DNA from: Streptomyces sp. A1136 | GTDB lineage: Bacteria; Actinomycetota; Actinomycetes; Streptomycetales; Streptomycetaceae | NCBI RefSeq assembly: GCF_004795055.1 | Contig: NZ_SSBJ01000014.1 | Span: forward strand, 62,001-126,000 | Length of the DNA: 64,000 nucleotides | Reading direction: 5' to 3' | Shown here: positions 9,433 through 17,448 of the stretch, piece after piece | How positions within the stretch are numbered: position 1 is the stretch's first letter | Layout of the letters: every line of letters starts with the position of its first letter | Program-made: the position numbers and the translations under genes | The notes under the pieces: model-generated | The model's database searches: none | Seen by the model: only the letters and a program-made list of their open reading frames with translations | What the model was told of the DNA's origin: nothing

Positions 9433-11264
9433 CACAGGCCGCCGCCCCCCGCGGGCTCCGGCCGCAGCAGATCCTCGCCGAGCGCCGCGCCCCGGGAGCA
9501 AACCAGGGCTGCCACGGCGGGATCGAGCACCTCGAAGTCGGCGTGCAATGCGCCTTGCAGGAAGAGCGTGCGCATCAGAGTGCGCTGGATCTTGCCGCTC
9601 GTGGTCCGCGCGATCGAGCCGGCCCGGACCAGCAGCACGTTGCCCACGGGGATGTTGAACTCGGCCCCCACCCGGTCCTGGATCCGCCGCAGCAACGAGC
9701 GCAGACCGGCGGCGTCGCTGTCGGACGCCCTGACCTCGTGGACGACGACCAACTGTTCGGAACCACCGGTGTCCACGGAGAAGGCCGCGCCGACACCCGC
9801 ACCCAGGGCCGCGGCCGTGCCCCGGACGGTCCACTCGATGTCCTGCGGGTAGACATTGCGGCCGTTGAGGATGATCAACTCCTTGAGCCGACCGGTGATG
9901 TACAGCCGTCCCTCCTCCAGGGCGCCGAGGTCGCCGGTGCGCAGGAAGCCGGTCTCGCCGGTGTCGAGCGTGGCCCGGAACGTCCGCTCGGTCTCGGCGG
10001 GCCGCCTCCAGTACCCCTGGGCGACGCTGTCACCGCGCAGCCAGACCTCGCCGACGACGCCGGGCGGCAGCTCACTGCGGCTCTCGGGGTCGACGATCCG
10101 CAGGTCGTAGCCGGCGGCGGCGCCGCAGGCCGTCAGCGTGCGGGAGGGACCGCCGGGCACCGTCGCCGCCGGGGTGAACCGGCCTTGGTCAAGGGCGGCC
10201 GGGTCCACGGTGGTCGCCGTGTAGAGCGCCCCGGGGGTCCCGGCGGACACGAGCAGGGTCGCCTCGGCCAGCCCGTAGCAGGGGTAGGGCGCTTCGACTC
10301 GCAGGCCGGCCGGGGCGAAGCGGCGGGTGAAGGCGTCCATGGTGCTCGCGCGCACCGGTTCGGCACCATTGAGGGCGAGCCGCCAACGGGAGAGGTCGAG
10401 CCGGGCGATGTCCTCGTCGGAGACCCGCTCGACGCACAGGTCGTAGGCGAAGTTGGGCCCGCCGCCCACGCTCACGCCGTACTCCTCGATCGCCTGGAGC
10501 CAACGCAGCGGACGCTTCACGAAGGAGGTGGCGGACATCTGCACGGAGAGGCTGCCGAGCAGGAGGGGGTGCAGCAGGTGGGCGATGAAGCCCATGTCGT
10601 GGAAGTGCGGGAGCCAGCTGCCGAACCGGTCCTCGGCGTCGGTCCGCAGGACCTGCCGGAGCAACCGCTGATTGTCCATCAGGTTCCGGTGGCTCACCAT
10701 GACTCCGCGCGGATCGGAGACCGAACCGGAGGTGTACTGGAGGAAGGCGAGGTCGTCCGGTCTGCTGCGCACCGGCCGCCACGCACCGGCGTCGCCCAGC
10801 CCCGGCAGGTCGGTGGCCAGGCAAGTCACCCCCTCCGTCAGCGAGTCGGCGAGCCACCGCGACACCTCCGGCGCGGCGCCGGCCTCGGTCAACACCCACC
10901 GCGCCCCCGTGTCCCGCAGCACCGCGCTGACCCGGTCGCTGCGCCGGCCACGCGGCCCTTTCCCGGGCAGCGGCGCGGGAACGGCCACCGCCCCCGCGTA
11001 CAGGCAGCCCGCGTAGGCGGCGAGGAAGTCCGTGGTCGAGCCGTACAACAGCAGCACGGGTGTGCCCTCGGCCCCGCGCTCCTGGAGCAGGGAGGCAATC
11101 CTGCGGGCCTCCCGGTCCAGCTCGCCATAGGTCAGTGTCCGCGCCCCGGTCCCGGCCCGCTCACCGATCTCGACATGCGCGACGGCGTTCCCCGACCGCC
11201 CCGCCCGCTCAAGCAACGCCTCGGTGAAGGTCGGCAGTTCAAATACATCACAAAGCTTCGGCAT
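9429..11264 (-). CDS. Fatty acyl-AMP ligase (FAAL)
   Basis: A 611-residue ANL-superfamily adenylating enzyme. YTSGSVSDPRGVMVSH is the P-loop region, SWLPHFHDMGF is the motif typical of fatty acyl-AMP ligases, and YGLAEATLLVS and RTGDLGALEEGRLYITGR follow in order. FAALs activate a free fatty acid as acyl-AMP and pass it to an ACP rather than to CoA. It is the first gene of the operon. The ATG has GGGGGAG two bases upstream, a tight spacing. The promoter must lie in 11265-11640, where I see no clear sigma-70-like pair. Confidence 0.9.
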   Translation of the reverse strand: MPKLCDVFELPTFTEALLERAGRSGNAVAHVEIGERAGTGARTLTYGELDREARRIASLLQERGAEGTPVLLLYGSTTDFLAAYAGCLYAGAVAVPAPLPGKGPRGRRSDRVSAVLRDTGARWVLTEAGAAPEVSRWLADSLTEGVTCLATDLPGLGDAGAWRPVRSRPDDLAFLQYTSGSVSDPRGVMVSHRNLMDNQRLLRQVLRTDAEDRFGSWLPHFHDMGFIAHLLHPLLLGSLSVQMSATSFVKRPLRWLQAIEEYGVSVGGGPNFAYDLCVERVSDEDIARLDLSRWRLALNGAEPVRASTMDAFTRRFAPAGLRVEAPYPCYGLAEATLLVSAGTPGALYTATTVDPAALDQGRFTPAATVPGGPSRTLTACGAAAGYDLRIVDPESRSELPPGVVGEVWLRGDSVAQGYWRRPAETERTFRATLDTGETGFLRTGDLGALEEGRLYITGRLKELIILNGRNVYPQDIEWTVRGTAAALGAGVGAAFSVDTGGSEQLVVVHEVRASDSDAAGLRSLLRRIQDRVGAEFNIPVGNVLLVRAGSIARTTSGKIQRTLMRTLFLQGALHADFEVLDPAVAALVCSRGAALGEDLLRPEPAGGGGLW

Positions 11265-11647
11265 CGCTCCCCCTCGCGCCGCTGATGGAACCCGACCGAT
11301 GCTTGAGCAGCCCTCTAAAGAACCGCTTGTGCCGCCCGAGGCCGGGCGGCGCCTCTCCCCCGGCGCCGCCACTCACGGGGCCGGACGCGACGGCCGGTGC
11401 TCACGGACGGGAGGGACGCCGGGTCGGATGCCTGCGAGCAGTCGTGCTCACCGTTCAGCCGCCGACGCCGTCAGGGCGGACGCGGGGGCGCCGGTGACGC
11501 GGGGACGCCGTGCGAGAGGCCGTGGTGGCGGGAGGAATCGGAAAGGCGTCGGAAGAGTGGGGACACGGTGGTGTGTGCGGATGACGCTCGCTGTGCCGTC
11601 GGGGCCGGCGCCGGTTAGACTGGACGCACCATCTGTTACTCAGGCGC
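11265..11647. other. Intergenic region upstream of the FAAL operon
   Basis: About 380 bp of GC-rich DNA without a convincing gene. It must carry the promoter of the minus-strand operon. A TAGACT hexamer on the plus strand at 11616-11621 resembles a -10 box but lacks a good -35. A transcript from it would run straight into the hairpin at 11648-11678. Confidence 0.4.
11634..11646. repeat. 13-bp direct repeat, copy 1
   Basis: TGTTACTCAGGCG occurs here and again at 12886-12898, so the two copies bracket the pair of winged-helix genes. The second copy lies just upstream of the start of the RepL-like gene. It could be an operator or a chance match; a 13-mer repeat in 64 kb is not significant by itself. 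Confidence 0.35.
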
Positions 11648-11678
11648 GGAAGGCCCCCCACCTCGTGGGGGGCCTTCC
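11648..11678. terminator. Strong hairpin between winged-helix gene and FAAL operon promoter region
   Basis: A perfect 14-bp stem, GGAAGGCCCCCCAC with its complement, closes a 3-nt loop. It lies 24 bp past the stop of the minus-strand gene 11703-12119, so it most likely ends that transcript. On the plus strand it is followed by a pyrimidine-rich stretch and may work in both directions. Confidence 0.75.
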
Positions 11679-11702
11679 GTCTTGTTCGGGCATCCGCGGA
11701 GG

Positions 11703-12119
11703 TCAGGCGACCTGGAGCTTCGGCCTGCCGGTGGGAGCCGGCGGGGCCTGGTGGTAGGTGGGCAGCTTGAGGTTGGGAAGGTCGCCCGCCTGGATTCGCG
11801 CGAGGGACGCCCGGAAGGCGGCCTCCATCGCTTCCGGGCTCTCGTACTTCGCCGCGAGCGGGTGCAGTCGGTACGAGTTGCCGTTGCGCTCCTCGCTGCG
11901 CGGTCGCAGGACGATGTTCAGGTCGCACAACGGCGCCATCAGCCCGCTGATGGCCTGCGGGGTGACCCCGTACTCGGCCGCCATGTCCTTCTGGCGTACC
12001 GGCAGGGTCCCCCCGAAGTCGCTCCGGGAGACGAGGTACTGCAGGAACTTGACGGCGGACCCCGACAGCGGCAGGGCCCAGATGCGCTCCGCGACGATCG
12101 GAGACATGACGTTAGCCAT
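11703..12119 (-). CDS. Winged-helix plasmid protein (MarR/RepL-like)
   Basis: A 138-residue protein whose middle reads as a winged helix: RQKDMAAEYGVTPQAISGLM is the helix-turn-helix and NGNSYRLHPLAAKYE the wing. The C-terminus is Pro-rich. It may regulate plasmid copy number or replication. It lies 51 bp downstream of the RepL-like gene in the same orientation, and the two proteins share the idea of a winged helix followed by a basic or Pro-rich tail. AGGAAGG precedes the ATG. I do not recognise a named family with certainty. Confidence 0.6.
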   Translation of the reverse strand: MANVMSPIVAERIWALPLSGSAVKFLQYLVSRSDFGGTLPVRQKDMAAEYGVTPQAISGLMAPLCDLNIVLRPRSEERNGNSYRLHPLAAKYESPEAMEAAFRASLARIQAGDLPNLKLPTYHQAPPAPTGRPKLQVA

Positions 12120-12170
12120 GGGATGGCCTTCCTCGTGAACGGTCGCCCGTGCGCGGGCCTGACAGGACTA

Positions 12171-12875
12171 TCACCCAGTGCGCCTTCTCTTGGGAGCGGG
12201 AACCTCGGCCCCGAAGTCGAGGTGCAGTTGCTCCTGGTGTGCGCCCTCGGGTCCCACCGCATACGGGAAGGACTCCGGGTCGTTGCCGTGCTTCTCGGCG
12301 ATCTCCGCGAGAACCTCCTGCTGAGCGGTGCTGTTGCCCTGGAACCACAGGCGCACGTTGATCTGGATGCGCCCGTTGCCGGCCTTCTCCACCCAGTTGT
12401 AGCCGCAAAGGGCCTGGACGGCACGGTTGACCGTGGAACGCGAGATCATCTTGCCGCCCTTCTGAGCGGCGATCTTGTTCAGCCCGTCGGTGATCTCCTG
12501 CTGCGTGTACTGGGTGATGCCGGTGCCCGGCACCTGACCACCCGCCACGAAGAGGAAGACGCACAGCTGGGACTTGGTGATGCTGTTCGCGACGGCCAAC
12601 TGGGCAAGGAGCTGGGTGAACCAGTTGCTGGCGAGGCTGTAGCCGGCGCCTCCGGCCATGTCGTGGACGGACTTCGGGTCCGCCGCGTATTCGAGGTGGA
12701 CCCCCTTGAGGCGACGACGGCCGGTGGGATCGGCGGCGTTGGCCACCTGCTCGCCGAGCTGCTGGCCCAGAACGGCCAGGATGTCCCCGTACTCGGCGTC
12801 GTTTCCGGCGGCGGCGGGGAGGGGAACAGGACGGGGCCCGCGCTGTCGACGACGGGCGGGCGGATCAGATGTCAC
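12171..12875 (-). CDS. RepL-like winged-helix replication/maintenance protein
   Basis: A 234-residue protein. ITQYTQQEITDGLNKIA and MISRSTVNRAVQALCGYNWV form a winged-helix region, and RIQINVRLWFQGNSTAQQ resembles the stretch after the wing in RepL-type plasmid proteins. The start is GTG at 12875 with AAGGAGG 6-7 nt upstream. It heads a two-gene minus-strand unit divergent from parAB. A role in replication control or stable maintenance of the replicon is inferred from the partial RepL resemblance and from its place beside parAB. Confidence 0.55.
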   Translation of the reverse strand: MTSDPPARRRQRGPRPVPLPAAAGNDAEYGDILAVLGQQLGEQVANAADPTGRRRLKGVHLEYAADPKSVHDMAGGAGYSLASNWFTQLLAQLAVANSITKSQLCVFLFVAGGQVPGTGITQYTQQEITDGLNKIAAQKGGKMISRSTVNRAVQALCGYNWVEKAGNGRIQINVRLWFQGNSTAQQEVLAEIAEKHGNDPESFPYAVGPEGAHQEQLHLDFGAEVPAPKRRRTG

Positions 12876-14349
12876 AGGACCTCCTTGTTACTCAGGCGGT
12901 CCGAGACTATCCAAAAAATCAACGGGGGCTTGTCTTTTGGTGCGTCGGCGCGCCGAATCTCAAGCCCGGGACGAGCCTTGTGCGCGACAGGCGCCAAAAG
13001 TACACCACACGTGTAGTTATTTTGCCCAAGGGCCCCGAAAGTCCACGGCTCCTTGATTTCGGTTGTCGCGATGGTGGCACATGTTGTTCGAGCGGTCGGT
13101 GCCGCGCGGGCCACTGGGCCACCCATGCGCACCGCTCTGACCTGCGGCGATCCGAAGCGCGACAGCGCGCGAAGAAAGTACACCCCTGCTTGAGTTTTCC
13201 GCGAAATGTGCTCGCCAGGTACACATTTCGAAGGGTCAAATGTGTCCTGGGCGACACATCACCTCGGGAGAACCAGCAGGTCAGAGGCCTGTGGACGCGC
13301 GGCTCTCTTACTACAAGAGCAACCGACCACCGGGGCCCCGCGAAGGCACGACGCTCTGTTTGTTCTGATGGTCCGTCAGCATTGGGGCGGTGGCACATGA
13401 GCCGGCTTCCCGACACCGCTGCGCACACCGCTGCCGGCAACCGCTGCCGGCAGCATGCCGATCGACCGAGTCCACTCCCCCGTCAACACATCAGCCGCCG
13501 CACCTCAGCCCCAGCAGCCTTCCGCCCGCCCACTTGCTCAGGGCTCCCGCCCCAGCCGACTCTTCGAGCAGCCACCGGGTTTGTCTTCGGCCCTCGTGTC
13601 CACCGAGGGCGCCCCGCGCCCGAGGGGTGCACCGCCGACCGTCAGGGAGGCGGTGCAGGACGCGGGGGTGAGCGGGTCCAGGGCGCCCGAGCGCCTGGCG
13701 AGGGGGTCTGGGGGGCGAGCAGCCCCCCATGCCAAGGCCGGTCCAGCGCGGCCAGGCGCTGGCGGGGTCCAGGGGCTGGCCCCTGGGATTCACGGTCCGC
13801 AGTCGACGAGGGACAAGAGCCCTCGCCCCGAAGAGTTCGTTCTCTTCTGGGCCGGCGCAGCAGGAAAATTGCACACAACGGTCAAAAGTGACCCACAGAA
13901 TGGGGCCTCAGAGGGCCGTTCGCGAGGGCCCTGGTGCGATGAGACCTTCGAGGCCACTCCAGGCCGCCAGAAGGCGCTACAGGGCTTTTCCGCCTCTGCT
14001 GATCGGTGTGCGCGGATCACGGCATCGCCTCAACGGCGCAACGGGGGTGGGTCCGAGAAGGGTGGGCGGTTTCGGTGAGCCAGCGGCGCGGTCGGGTGAG
14101 ACCGGTCCGCTCCGGGGCGGCGAGGGGGTGGTGGTCGGTGCGCATGGGGCTTGATGGGGCTCGCACGGTTCCGGCTCCGACCCCCGTGACCGGGAAGAGA
14201 AGCTGTCGGCAGCCTGGCCGGTGCGTGGACAAATTAGTTCAGAACGTCGACAAGCGGGCCACCAACGACGAGGCAGGGCAGGGGCCATGGGCGACGTGTT
14301 TTCGGTGTGCCTCTTCGCCTTCCGCCAAGAAGGTTAGTAAGGTACCCGC
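12876..14349. other. 1.47-kb non-coding region between RepL-like gene and parA
   Basis: No convincing gene on either strand; the open frames here have skewed composition and no ribosome sites. The left part (12900-13260) is poorer in GC than its surroundings and contains short inverted repeats and twice the string AAAGTACACC. The right part is typical GC-rich spacer with a G/C hairpin near 13708-13729. Promoters of the two divergent units must be here. It could also hold a regulatory or centromere element. Confidence 0.5.
13202..13259. repeat. Two adjacent inverted repeats in AT-richer DNA
   Basis: CGAAATGTG at 13202-13210 pairs with CACATTTCG at 13222-13230. Ten bases on, ATGTGTC at 13240-13246 pairs with GACACAT at 13253-13259. 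Both arms share ATGTG/CACAT, so one protein may bind both. They lie 330-380 bp upstream of the RepL-like start and about 1.1 kb from parA. Confidence 0.5.
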
Positions 14350-15510
14350 ATGACCGCTCCATATGATCCGGAAGTCAGGGAAAAGGTAGTCGCAAAGCTG
14401 CCTGGGTCCCTGCGGCAGGAACTCAAGGTCCGCGCCGCCCAGTTGGGCGTGGACATCCAGGACGCCGTCACCGAGGGCATCCACGCATGGCGCGCCGACG
14501 CCTCGGCGGCGACCACCGTGGACACCTCCGGCGCCTCCTCGTTCTCCACCTATCTCCCGACAGGCCTGTACGGGGAGTTCAAGGAGGACTGTCGGACACG
14601 GGAGATCCCGTACAACCAGGGGGTGGCCCAGTCGATCCGGCTGTGGCTCGACACCCACCCCTCCCCCATGGGCCGGCGCCGTCCCGCCCACGAGGGGGCC
14701 CGCCGGATCGTGGTCTGCAACCAGAAGGGCGGCGTCGGCAAGAGCGCCATCAGCAACGGCGTCTCCCAGGCCCTCGCCGAGACCGGCGCGCGGGTCTGCG
14801 TCATCGACTTCGACCCCCAGGGCCACCTCACCCGCCATCTCGGCGCCGAGATGCTCTCCATCAAGGAGCCCAGCCTCGCCAAGCACATGCTGGGCGAGAT
14901 CGAAGGCCGGGTCCGCGACCTTCTCGTCCCCATCGAGCACGGGGTGTTCGCCGGACGCCTGTTCCTCCTCCCGTCCTGCAAGGACGCCTTCCTCCTGGAC
15001 GCGCGGCTGGCCACCACCCGTCATGTGCGCACCAAGGAAACAGCCCTGGAGAAGGCACTGGAGGAGCTGGAGAAGGAGTTCGACTACATCGTCGTCGACT
15101 GCCCGCCCAGCCTCGGCTACACCATGGACACGGCCCTCTACTACGCGCGCACCCGCGAGGGAGAGCCCGAGAAGACCTCCGGGATCATCGTCCCCGTACA
15201 GGCCGAGGACACCTCCGCGGACGCCTACGACATGCTCAGCGAGCAGTTGGAGGACCTGATCGACGACCTCGGCATCGAGATCGCGCAGCTCGGTTTCGTC
15301 GTCAACCTCTACGACAGCCGCAAGGGGTACGTCGTCACCTCCTCCCTGAACAGTTGGAAGGAGTTCGGCGACCCGCCCGTCATCACGGTCATCGCGGACT
15401 TGAAGGAACAGCGCGAGGCCGTGCGCGTCAAGCTGCCCCTCCTGCACTACGCGCCCGAGTGCGAGCAGTCCGAGGCCATGCGTGAGATCGCGCGGGTGAT
15501 CGCGGCATGA
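14350..15510 (+). CDS. parA: ParA-type partition ATPase with N-terminal ribbon-helix-helix-like region
   Basis: A 386-residue Walker-type ATPase. The deviant Walker A motif CNQKGGVGKSA is near residue 125, and VIDFDPQGHLTRH and YIVVDCPPS follow as in ParA. The first 110 residues hold two segments that look like ribbon-helix-helix units (LPGSLRQELKVRAAQLGV and LPTGLYGEFKEDCRTREI), each followed by a helix ending in a Trp. ParA drives plasmid segregation with ParB bound at parS, and N-terminal DNA-binding regions in ParA proteins usually autoregulate the operon. The start is ATG with AAGG upstream. The 3' end overlaps parB by 4 nt. Confidence 0.9.
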   Translation: MTAPYDPEVREKVVAKLPGSLRQELKVRAAQLGVDIQDAVTEGIHAWRADASAATTVDTSGASSFSTYLPTGLYGEFKEDCRTREIPYNQGVAQSIRLWLDTHPSPMGRRRPAHEGARRIVVCNQKGGVGKSAISNGVSQALAETGARVCVIDFDPQGHLTRHLGAEMLSIKEPSLAKHMLGEIEGRVRDLLVPIEHGVFAGRLFLLPSCKDAFLLDARLATTRHVRTKETALEKALEELEKEFDYIVVDCPPSLGYTMDTALYYARTREGEPEKTSGIIVPVQAEDTSADAYDMLSEQLEDLIDDLGIEIAQLGFVVNLYDSRKGYVVTSSLNSWKEFGDPPVITVIADLKEQREAVRVKLPLLHYAPECEQSEAMREIARVIAA

Positions 15511-16877
15511 GCAAGAGCGACCTCCTCGGCACCGGCGCCGCCTTCAGCAACGCCCGCCGGAGCAGTGGCCGCAGCGAGCGGGGGCGGGCCAAGGCCATCG
15601 CGCAGGGGGATGTGCCGGCGTACGAGCTCATCCGCGTTCCTCTCGACCAGGTCTCCCCCACGCCCCTGAACCCGCGCCGCAACTTCGGTACGGACGAGGA
15701 GAAGACCCGCTTCGGCGAGGAGCTGCGGCAGGCGCAGCTGTCAGCGTGTGTCGTCGTCAGCCGCGCCGCCTATCTGGGGCTGTGGCCGGACCACGAGTCC
15801 CGTATCGGCGCGGCGACCCACGTCCTCATCAACGGTGAGCGCCGCTTCCGCAGTGCCCTCCACGTAGGGCTGGAGGCCCTGGACTTCGTCGTGCGCGACG
15901 ACCTCGCGGCCTCCCGCACCGACTTCATCGACCACCTCCTCGCGGAGAACCTGGAACGCGAGGACTTCGACGTCATCGAGCGCGCCCGTGGCGTGCAGCA
16001 GTTGGTCGACACCTGCGCCGGCGACGAGGGGCGCGAACACGGGGCGAAGTCCCGGGCCGCCGAGCGGCTGGGGCGTTCCCCGTCGTGGGTGACGAACCAG
16101 CTGGTGCTGCTGGAGCTCCCCGAGGAGATCCAGCTCATGCTCAGCTCGGGCGAACTGCCGGAGCGTGACGGTCGCCTGCTGGCCCGTAAGGCGAAGGAAC
16201 AGCCCGGCATCGGCGCGGCCGACCTTCTGGCTCTGCTTCAGCAGAACAAGCAGCAGGAAGCGGAAGTGAAGGCGGCCCAGCGGGAGATCCTGCGCAGCGT
16301 GCAGGAGCCGGGCGCGAGACTGGCCGGGGGAGTACCGGTGGGCTCGGAGCCGGTCGCGCAGCCGTCTCGACTTTTGTCCGCGGACAAAAGTCCGCGGGAG
16401 GGTGAGGAGGACGCGGAGCCGGGTACCCCTGCGCACCGACTTTTGTCCGCGGACAAAGATCGACCCCAGGGCGGCCACGACTCCGAACCGGACCGACACA
16501 CCTCCGGACCTTTGTCCGCGGACAAAAGTCCCGAGGAGGACGGGGAGGGCTCCACCAAGGGCCCGGAGACGGACCGACTTTTGTCCGCGGACAAAAGTCG
16601 GGCGACGGAGAGCGTTCCGCCGATGTCGGCACCGGCACCCGCACCGGCACAGCCGGCTGCCCCGGTCGCCGAGCCGGTCCGCGCACCCTCCCTTTCCCAG
16701 CCGGGCGGCGGGCGCGAACCGGAGAACGTGATCCCGTCGCAGACCCGGACGACGGACGGTACGCCGGCTCCGTGGCAGGACCCCAAGGCCATGTACGAGG
16801 CGATCCGGACCAACATGTCAGCCAAGCACCGCGCCGAGCTGACGGTGCTCCTGATCGAGAACAACCGGCGAAGCTGA
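15507..16877 (+). CDS. parB: ParB-type partition protein with repeat-encoded linker
   Basis: A 456-residue ParB homologue. The N-terminal domain includes PLNPRRNFG and VLINGERRFRSALHVG, a helix-turn-helix follows (SRAAERLGRSPSWVTNQ), and a short C-terminal segment probably dimerises. Between about residues 285 and 370 is a linker with four copies of LSADK(S/D), each encoded by a 24-bp palindrome (16369, 16438, 16507, 16576). The coding strand therefore contains the likely binding sites of its own product or of a partner. The ATG overlaps the parA stop. A hairpin at 16895-16926 follows the gene. Confidence 0.9.
   Translation: MSKSDLLGTGAAFSNARRSSGRSERGRAKAIAQGDVPAYELIRVPLDQVSPTPLNPRRNFGTDEEKTRFGEELRQAQLSACVVVSRAAYLGLWPDHESRIGAATHVLINGERRFRSALHVGLEALDFVVRDDLAASRTDFIDHLLAENLEREDFDVIERARGVQQLVDTCAGDEGREHGAKSRAAERLGRSPSWVTNQLVLLELPEEIQLMLSSGELPERDGRLLARKAKEQPGIGAADLLALLQQNKQQEAEVKAAQREILRSVQEPGARLAGGVPVGSEPVAQPSRLLSADKSPREGEEDAEPGTPAHRLLSADKDRPQGGHDSEPDRHTSGPLSADKSPEEDGEGSTKGPETDRLLSADKSRATESVPPMSAPAPAPAQPAAPVAEPVRAPSLSQPGGGREPENVIPSQTRTTDGTPAPWQDPKAMYEAIRTNMSAKHRAELTVLLIENNRRS
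16369..16599. repeat. parS: Four 24-bp palindromes inside parB, candidate parS array
   Basis: Sites at 16369-16392, 16438-16461, 16507-16530 and 16576-16599, spaced exactly 69 bp start to start. The ideal site is GACTTTTGTCCG followed by its reverse complement. Sites two and three carry small changes in one outer arm, while the core TTTGTCCGCGGACAAA is constant. In frame they encode LSADKS. Regular spacing next to parAB is what a centromere looks like. The sequence differs from the chromosomal Streptomyces parS, GTTTCACGTGAAAC. Confidence 0.75.
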
Positions 16878-16894
16878 GCTCCCACCGACCCGAT

Positions 16895-16926
16895 CGAGGC
16901 CTACCGCAAGACCGCGGTAGGCCTCG
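16895..16926. terminator. parB terminator hairpin
   Basis: A perfect 13-bp stem (CGAGGCCTACCGC and its complement) around a 6-nt loop lies 17 bp after the parB stop. It is followed directly by ACTTTTGTCC, so the T-run of the next palindrome serves as its tail. Confidence 0.75.
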
Positions 16927-16949
16927 ACTTTTGTCCGCGGACAAAAGTC
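16926..16949. repeat. parS: 24-bp palindrome, single copy after parB
   Basis: A perfect copy of the 24-bp palindrome, GACTTTTGTCCG plus its reverse complement. It lies between the parB terminator and the duplicated block. Confidence 0.75.
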
Positions 16950-16997
16950 GAAGCACTGGGCAGTGACGAGCGGCCGCGTCGGACGCACCCGCCACCC

Positions 16998-17236
16998 GAC
17001 TTTTGTCCGCGGACAAAAGTCCGCGGGAGGGTGAGGAGGACGCGGAGCCGGGTACCCCGACGCACCGATCTTTGTCCGCGGACAAAGATCGACCCCAAGG
17101 CGGCCACGACTCCGAACCGGACCGACACACCTCCGGACCTTTGTCCGCGGACAAAAGTCCCGAGGAGGACGCGGAGGGCTCCACCAAGGGCCCCGAGGCG
17201 GACCGACTTTTGTCCGCGGACAAAAGTCGGGCGACG
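16998..17236. repeat. parS: Duplicated 239-bp segment of parB with four further palindromes
   Basis: This block repeats 16369-16607 with only a handful of substitutions and no length change, displaced by 629 bp, and now lies outside parB. Its palindromes are at 16998-17021, 17067-17090, 17136-17159 and 17205-17228, again 69 bp apart. The site at 17067 has become symmetrical in its own way (GATCTTTGTCCG plus complement), so a change in one arm is matched in the other. That hints at selection for symmetry. Confidence 0.8.
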
Positions 17237-17448
17237 GGGGCGAGCCAGAGAGGCGCGCGCGGTCGCCCGGGTAAGGCGGCGACGCCCGGGGGGCTGGTGA
17301 CGGCAGCGGAGTCACCCGGCCCGCAGGTCGCTTGGTACAAGAGCAGCAGGCCCCCGCCCGGGCTGCCCATCGTGACCGCCAACGGCAGGACACCCAGCCC
17401 GACTTCGGTCGTGTGGGTCCGGGAGTGCCTCGGCGGCCGAGAAGCGGA

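Noticed and set aside
13455-14078. 207-codon frame in the spacer before parA
   Set aside because: Ser/Pro/Arg-rich composition, no ribosome site and it runs through a G/C hairpin; not a plausible protein.
16369-17228. CRISPR-like array of regularly spaced repeats at parB
   Set aside because: The spacers between palindromes are coding and repeated between blocks rather than unique, repeats are perfect palindromes, and no cas gene is near.
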